A stretch of 27,756 nucleotides of DNA, taken from the NCBI GenBank assembly GCA_002453315.1, contig DKGO01000183.1:1-27756 (forward strand). Direction: 5' to 3'. This document shows positions 24,869-27,756 of the stretch, one piece after another. Below the pieces are notes generated by a model. It saw only the letters and a program-made list of their open reading frames with translations, was not told the DNA's origin and ran no database searches. Source of the DNA: Caryophanales bacterium UBA6768 (lineage in GTDB: Bacteria; Bacillota; Bacilli; Bacillales_D; Amphibacillaceae). Both the position numbers and the translations under genes were made by a program. The number at the start of each line of letters is the position of its first letter. Position 1 is the first letter of the stretch.

Positions 24869-25834
24869 GTGAAGATTGGTTATCGAACTTTAAAAACGGC
24901 GATTGCTACTCCATTGGCAATTGGAATTGCCCAGTTTGTTGGGGTATCAAATATTGTATCTGCAGGGATATTAACTATTTTATGTATACAGCCCTCACGA
25001 AAACAATCTGTTGAAAGTGCTTTACATCGATTTTTCGCATGCATATTAGCGATTATATTTTCTGTCGCCTTTTTTGAGTTAATCAATTACACTCCTATTG
25101 TATTAGGACTATTATTAACCGTATTTATTCCAACAACAGTATTATTAAAAATCCAAAAAGGAATATTAACTAGTACGGTAATTACACTTAATTTATATTC
25201 TTTAGGTACAATTAAATTCGATTATATATCAGATCAATTACTGTTAACAATAGTTGGTATTGGAACTGGTCTTATTGTCAATTTATATATGCCAAGTCTT
25301 GATAAACATCTAACAAAGATTCAAGCAAAACTAGAAAGTAATTTTAAAAGTATTTTGCATGAAATTGCATTATTTATTAAAGAGGGAAACATGAATTGGG
25401 ATGGGAAAGAAATTTCTAATATCGAACTTTCTTTGGAAAAAGCCCAACAATTAGTTGAACGTGATCGTGAAAACCATTTACTAAAAGACGATCATTCCTT
25501 TGAAAAATATTTCACAATGAGAGAAAAACAATTTGAATTATTACAACAAATGCTCCCACTTGTGACAAGATTACCAAAAAAAGATCTAATGTCAGAGAAA
25601 ATCGCCATTTTTTTTGAGCAATTATCTGCGGCAGTTCATCCCGGAAATACGGCTAAAGTATTTTTGAATCAATTAAATGAAATAAAGACGTTATTTAAGG
25701 GGCAGCCTTTACCAACAACCCAAGAGGAATTCGAAACAAGATCTAGTTTACATCAACTTTTATTTTTAATTGAAGAATATTTAAAAATAAAAAGTAAATT
25801 TAGTAAGAATAAGGAAAAGTCAAAATTCTCATAA
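24869..25834 (+). CDS. yqjA: YqjA-like membrane protein, aromatic acid exporter (FUSC-like) family
   Basis: The 321-residue protein has a hydrophobic N-terminal half with about four to six membrane segments (residues about 8-145) and a soluble helical C-terminal half (about 150-321), the DUF939 layout of YqjA. The family is named for resemblance to aromatic acid exporters, but the substrate of YqjA is unknown and transport is inference. The start is GTG at 24869, 7 bases after GAGAGGA. The place between brxB and mce matches B. subtilis. It stands alone between the brxB terminator and a convergent small gene. Confidence 0.85.
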   Translation: MKIGYRTLKTAIATPLAIGIAQFVGVSNIVSAGILTILCIQPSRKQSVESALHRFFACILAIIFSVAFFELINYTPIVLGLLLTVFIPTTVLLKIQKGILTSTVITLNLYSLGTIKFDYISDQLLLTIVGIGTGLIVNLYMPSLDKHLTKIQAKLESNFKSILHEIALFIKEGNMNWDGKEISNIELSLEKAQQLVERDRENHLLKDDHSFEKYFTMREKQFELLQQMLPLVTRLPKKDLMSEKIAIFFEQLSAAVHPGNTAKVFLNQLNEIKTLFKGQPLPTTQEEFETRSSLHQLLFLIEEYLKIKSKFSKNKEKSKFS

Positions 25835-25869
25835 AAAAAGACAGGTATGTAAACAACCAACCTATCTTT
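25833..25869 (-). terminator. Terminator of the small minus-strand gene
   Basis: AAAGACAGGT (25837-25846) pairs with ACCTATCTTT (25860-25869) with one mismatch. Read on the minus strand the stem is followed by a run of T's (CTTTTTTTAT). It touches the end of yqjA and could also slow plus-strand transcription, though it lacks a T-run there. Confidence 0.6.
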
Positions 25870-25881
25870 GTTAACTATAAT

Positions 25882-26040
25882 TTATAGCAATGACAAACCA
25901 CCTATACCTGCCGTAAATAACGATAATACCATTGCAATAACCATCAAATAAATAAAGAATTTTGTACGTCTTTCACGTTTTGATTTTCTCTTAGGTTTAT
26001 GTTGAACATTCTGTTTGTTCTTTTGTTTTTTAGTTGCCAA
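25882..26040 (-). CDS. 52-aa basic single-pass membrane protein (Prli42-like)
   Basis: A short gene starting with TTG at 26040, 7 bases after a perfect AAAGGAGG, with its own promoter and terminator. The protein has a very basic N-terminal half (ATKKQKNKQ..., with KPKRKSKRERRTK) and one C-terminal membrane segment (FFIYLMVIAMVLSLFTAGIG) that ends almost at the stop. This build resembles Prli42, the miniprotein that anchors the stressosome to the membrane in Listeria, and similar small proteins occur in Bacillaceae; that identity is a suggestion from pattern only. It lies opposite in direction to yqjA and mce. No ATG start is available in frame at a suitable distance. Confidence 0.75.
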   Translation of the reverse strand: MATKKQKNKQNVQHKPKRKSKRERRTKFFIYLMVIAMVLSLFTAGIGGLSLL

Positions 26041-26071
26041 AATGATTCCTCCTTTACACGTTCCTATTTAA

Positions 26072-26100
26072 ATTTTAACTTATTATCCTAAATTGGACAA
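26072..26100 (-). promoter_or_regulatory. Sigma-A promoter of the small minus-strand gene
   Basis: On the minus strand TTGTCC (26100-26095) and TAAAAT (26077-26072) are exactly 17 bp apart, 32 bp before the TTG start. Confidence 0.55.
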
Positions 26101-26145
26101 GGGAATTCATTCATTATTCACAATTATGGGGGTAATTTACTAATC

Positions 26146-26571
26146 ATGAAAAAATCACCTAAAAAGATTGCTCATATTGGAATAGCAGTTAAACAATTAA
26201 ATGATACACTACCATTTTATACAACAAATTTAGGTTTAGAACTTGAAGGGATTGAGGAAGTACATTCAGAAAAAGTCAGAGTCGCATTTTTAAAAATCGG
26301 TGAGTCAAGAATTGAACTTCTGGAATCATTAGACAAAACTTCAGCCATCTCCCAATTTATTGAAAAAAGAGGGGAGGGGATTCATCATATAGCCTTTGAG
26401 GTAGATGATATTCTTTCCCGAATAGAATATATGAAAAAATCAGGGATTAAAATGATTAATGAACAACCGAAACAAGGGGCAAATGATAGTTTAGTATCAT
26501 TTATCCACCCTAAGTCAACAAACGGAGTATTAATAGAATTATGTGAACATGATAATAGGGGTGAGAGTTAA
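26146..26571 (+). CDS. mce: Methylmalonyl-CoA epimerase
   Basis: Mce interconverts the (S) and (R) forms of methylmalonyl-CoA, linking propionyl-CoA to succinyl-CoA. The 141-residue glyoxalase-fold (VOC) protein has the metal-ligand positions expected of the family: His10 in KIAHIGIAV, His80/81 in GIHHIAFEV and Glu131 in LIELCE. The ribosome site is weak (GGGGG about 14 bases upstream). Its stop overlaps the start of the carboxylase gene by one base. The pair corresponds to yqjC-yqjD of B. subtilis. A broader VOC role cannot be fully excluded, but the partner gene supports the epimerase call. Confidence 0.88.
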   Translation: MKKSPKKIAHIGIAVKQLNDTLPFYTTNLGLELEGIEEVHSEKVRVAFLKIGESRIELLESLDKTSAISQFIEKRGEGIHHIAFEVDDILSRIEYMKKSGIKMINEQPKQGANDSLVSFIHPKSTNGVLIELCEHDNRGES

Positions 26572-27756
26572 TGGACATGTATCAAAAAATTGATGAACTT
26601 TATGATCGACGGAAAACAGTTGAGCTTGGTGGTGGAGTAGACCGAATTGATCAACAACACGATAGAGGTAAACAAACTGCGAGAGAACGCATTAGTTATT
26701 TATTAGATGATGACACATTTGTTGAACTAAACACATTTATGGAACACCGTATGACAGATAATAGCATTGATAAATTAGATGCTAATGGGGAAGGTGTTGT
26801 CACCGGATTCGGTAAAATTAAAGGACGAAAGGTATATTTATTTGCACAAGATTTTACTGTTTTTGGTGGAGCCCTTGGCGAAATGCATGCCAAAAAAATA
26901 GCGAATGTGATGGATCTGGCAGCTAAAAATAAAGTACCATTTATCGGTTTAAACGACTCTGGTGGAGCAAGAATTCAGGAAGGAGTTTCCTCTTTAGATG
27001 GTTATGGGCATATTTTTTATCGTAATGCTATTTATTCAGGAGTCATCCCTCAAATTTCTGTTATTATGGGCCCGAGTGCTGGAGGAGCCGTTTATTCACC
27101 AGCATTGACTGATTTTATCATTATGGTTGAAAAAACGGCTAAAATGTTTATCACAGGGCCTAAGGTAATAGAATCCGTCACGGGACAAACATTATCTGCT
27201 GAGGAACTGGGTGGGTCACACGTACATAATACGAAAAGTGGGAATGCTCATTTAAGTGCTGCAACGGAGTTTGAAGCATTAGATATGGTGAAACAACTGT
27301 TATCCTATTTACCAGATAGTTATGAACAGAAACCAGTGGCAACTGAAATTAATAATGAAGACCAAGATCATGAAAGATATGATTTAGCAGACATAGTCCC
27401 CATCGATGGGACACGACCTTATGATATGAAAGATGTTATAAAAGAAATCGTTGACGAAAATAGTTTCTTTGAATTACAGCCTTTATTTGCAAAAAACATT
27501 ATTACAGGTTTTGCCCGTATTCAGGGACAACCGGTAGGGTTTGTTTGTAATCAGCCTCGTTATATGGCGGGAGCAATCGATATTGATTCTAGTGACAAAG
27601 CCGCAAGATTTATACGTCTTTGTGACTCATTCAATATTCCTATTATTACCTTCGAGGATGTCACAGGTTTTTTCCCTGGTGTGAAACAAGAGCATGGCGG
27701 TATTATTCGACATGGAGCTAAAATATTGTATGCATATTCTGAGGCAACCGTACCGA
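26571..27756 (+). CDS. yqjD: Acyl-CoA carboxylase beta subunit (propionyl-CoA carboxylase/MmdA type), partial
   Basis: A carboxyltransferase subunit that moves CO2 between biotin and propionyl-CoA, or acts as the alpha chain of methylmalonyl-CoA decarboxylase. The first 395 codons are present; the gene continues beyond the window (family length about 510-520). The N-terminus MDMYQKIDELYDRRKTVELGG and KQTARERI are followed by the crotonase-fold acyl-CoA site with LNDSGGARIQEG, GPSAGGAVYSPALTDF and the second-half segment FEDVTGFFPGVKQEHGGIIRHGAK. The ATG at 26571 overlaps the mce stop; an ATG two codons later is possible. No biotin protein is visible here, so carboxylase versus decarboxylase is open. 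Confidence 0.9.
   Translation, partial: MDMYQKIDELYDRRKTVELGGGVDRIDQQHDRGKQTARERISYLLDDDTFVELNTFMEHRMTDNSIDKLDANGEGVVTGFGKIKGRKVYLFAQDFTVFGGALGEMHAKKIANVMDLAAKNKVPFIGLNDSGGARIQEGVSSLDGYGHIFYRNAIYSGVIPQISVIMGPSAGGAVYSPALTDFIIMVEKTAKMFITGPKVIESVTGQTLSAEELGGSHVHNTKSGNAHLSAATEFEALDMVKQLLSYLPDSYEQKPVATEINNEDQDHERYDLADIVPIDGTRPYDMKDVIKEIVDENSFFELQPLFAKNIITGFARIQGQPVGFVCNQPRYMAGAIDIDSSDKAARFIRLCDSFNIPIITFEDVTGFFPGVKQEHGGIIRHGAKILYAYSEATVP

Overview
This is an AT-rich stretch of chromosome from an endospore-forming Bacillaceae bacterium. Three things point there: spo0A and spoIVB are present, the gene order closely follows the Bacillus subtilis accB-to-yqjD region, and promoters, ribosome sites and hairpin-plus-T-run terminators are of Bacillus type. 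The genus cannot be fixed from this window, but an OLE RNA with its partner gene oapA suggests a lineage like the halophilic or alkaliphilic Bacillaceae, since B. subtilis itself lacks OLE. Nearly all genes are intact. The last one runs off the right edge.

Layout. (1) 1-307: non-coding leader with several small hairpins and two candidate accB promoters. (2) 308-2226: accB-accC, biotin carrier and biotin carboxylase of acetyl-CoA carboxylase, closed by a strong terminator. (3) 2297-10340: a long plus-strand operon nusB-folD-xseA-xseB-ispA-OLE RNA-oapA-tlyA-argR-recN, ending in a perfect palindromic terminator. The OLE RNA (about 6093-6680) and OapA (6697-7284) are the most remarkable content. 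The dxs gene expected after oapA is absent. (4) 10421-12718: sporulation pair spoIVB and spo0A. spo0A has a sigma-H-type promoter whose -10 overlaps a perfect 0A box. (5) 12871-14583: minus-strand pair, a small DUF2627 membrane protein (yqzF) followed by a YclM-type aspartate kinase. (6) 14539-15002: non-coding, with three 51-bp tandem repeats and the bkdR promoter. (7) 15003-24213: bkdR, a sigma-54 activator, then a textbook -24/-12 promoter and the genes bcd-buk-lpdV-bkdAA-bkdAB-bkdB for branched-chain amino acid breakdown. The usual ptb is missing. (8) 24245-27756: brxB (bacilliredoxin), yqjA (membrane protein), a 52-aa minus-strand membrane protein, mce (methylmalonyl-CoA epimerase) and the start of an acyl-CoA carboxylase beta subunit.

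How they fit together. The bkd cluster turns Val, Leu and Ile into branched acyl-CoA primers for membrane lipids, or into propionyl-CoA. The mce and carboxylase genes at the right edge belong to propionyl-CoA/methylmalonyl-CoA metabolism, and accBC supplies malonyl-CoA for elongation. The nusB-recN operon mixes housekeeping functions and carries the OLE ribonucleoprotein genes, known in Halalkalibacterium (Bacillus) halodurans for roles in several stress responses.
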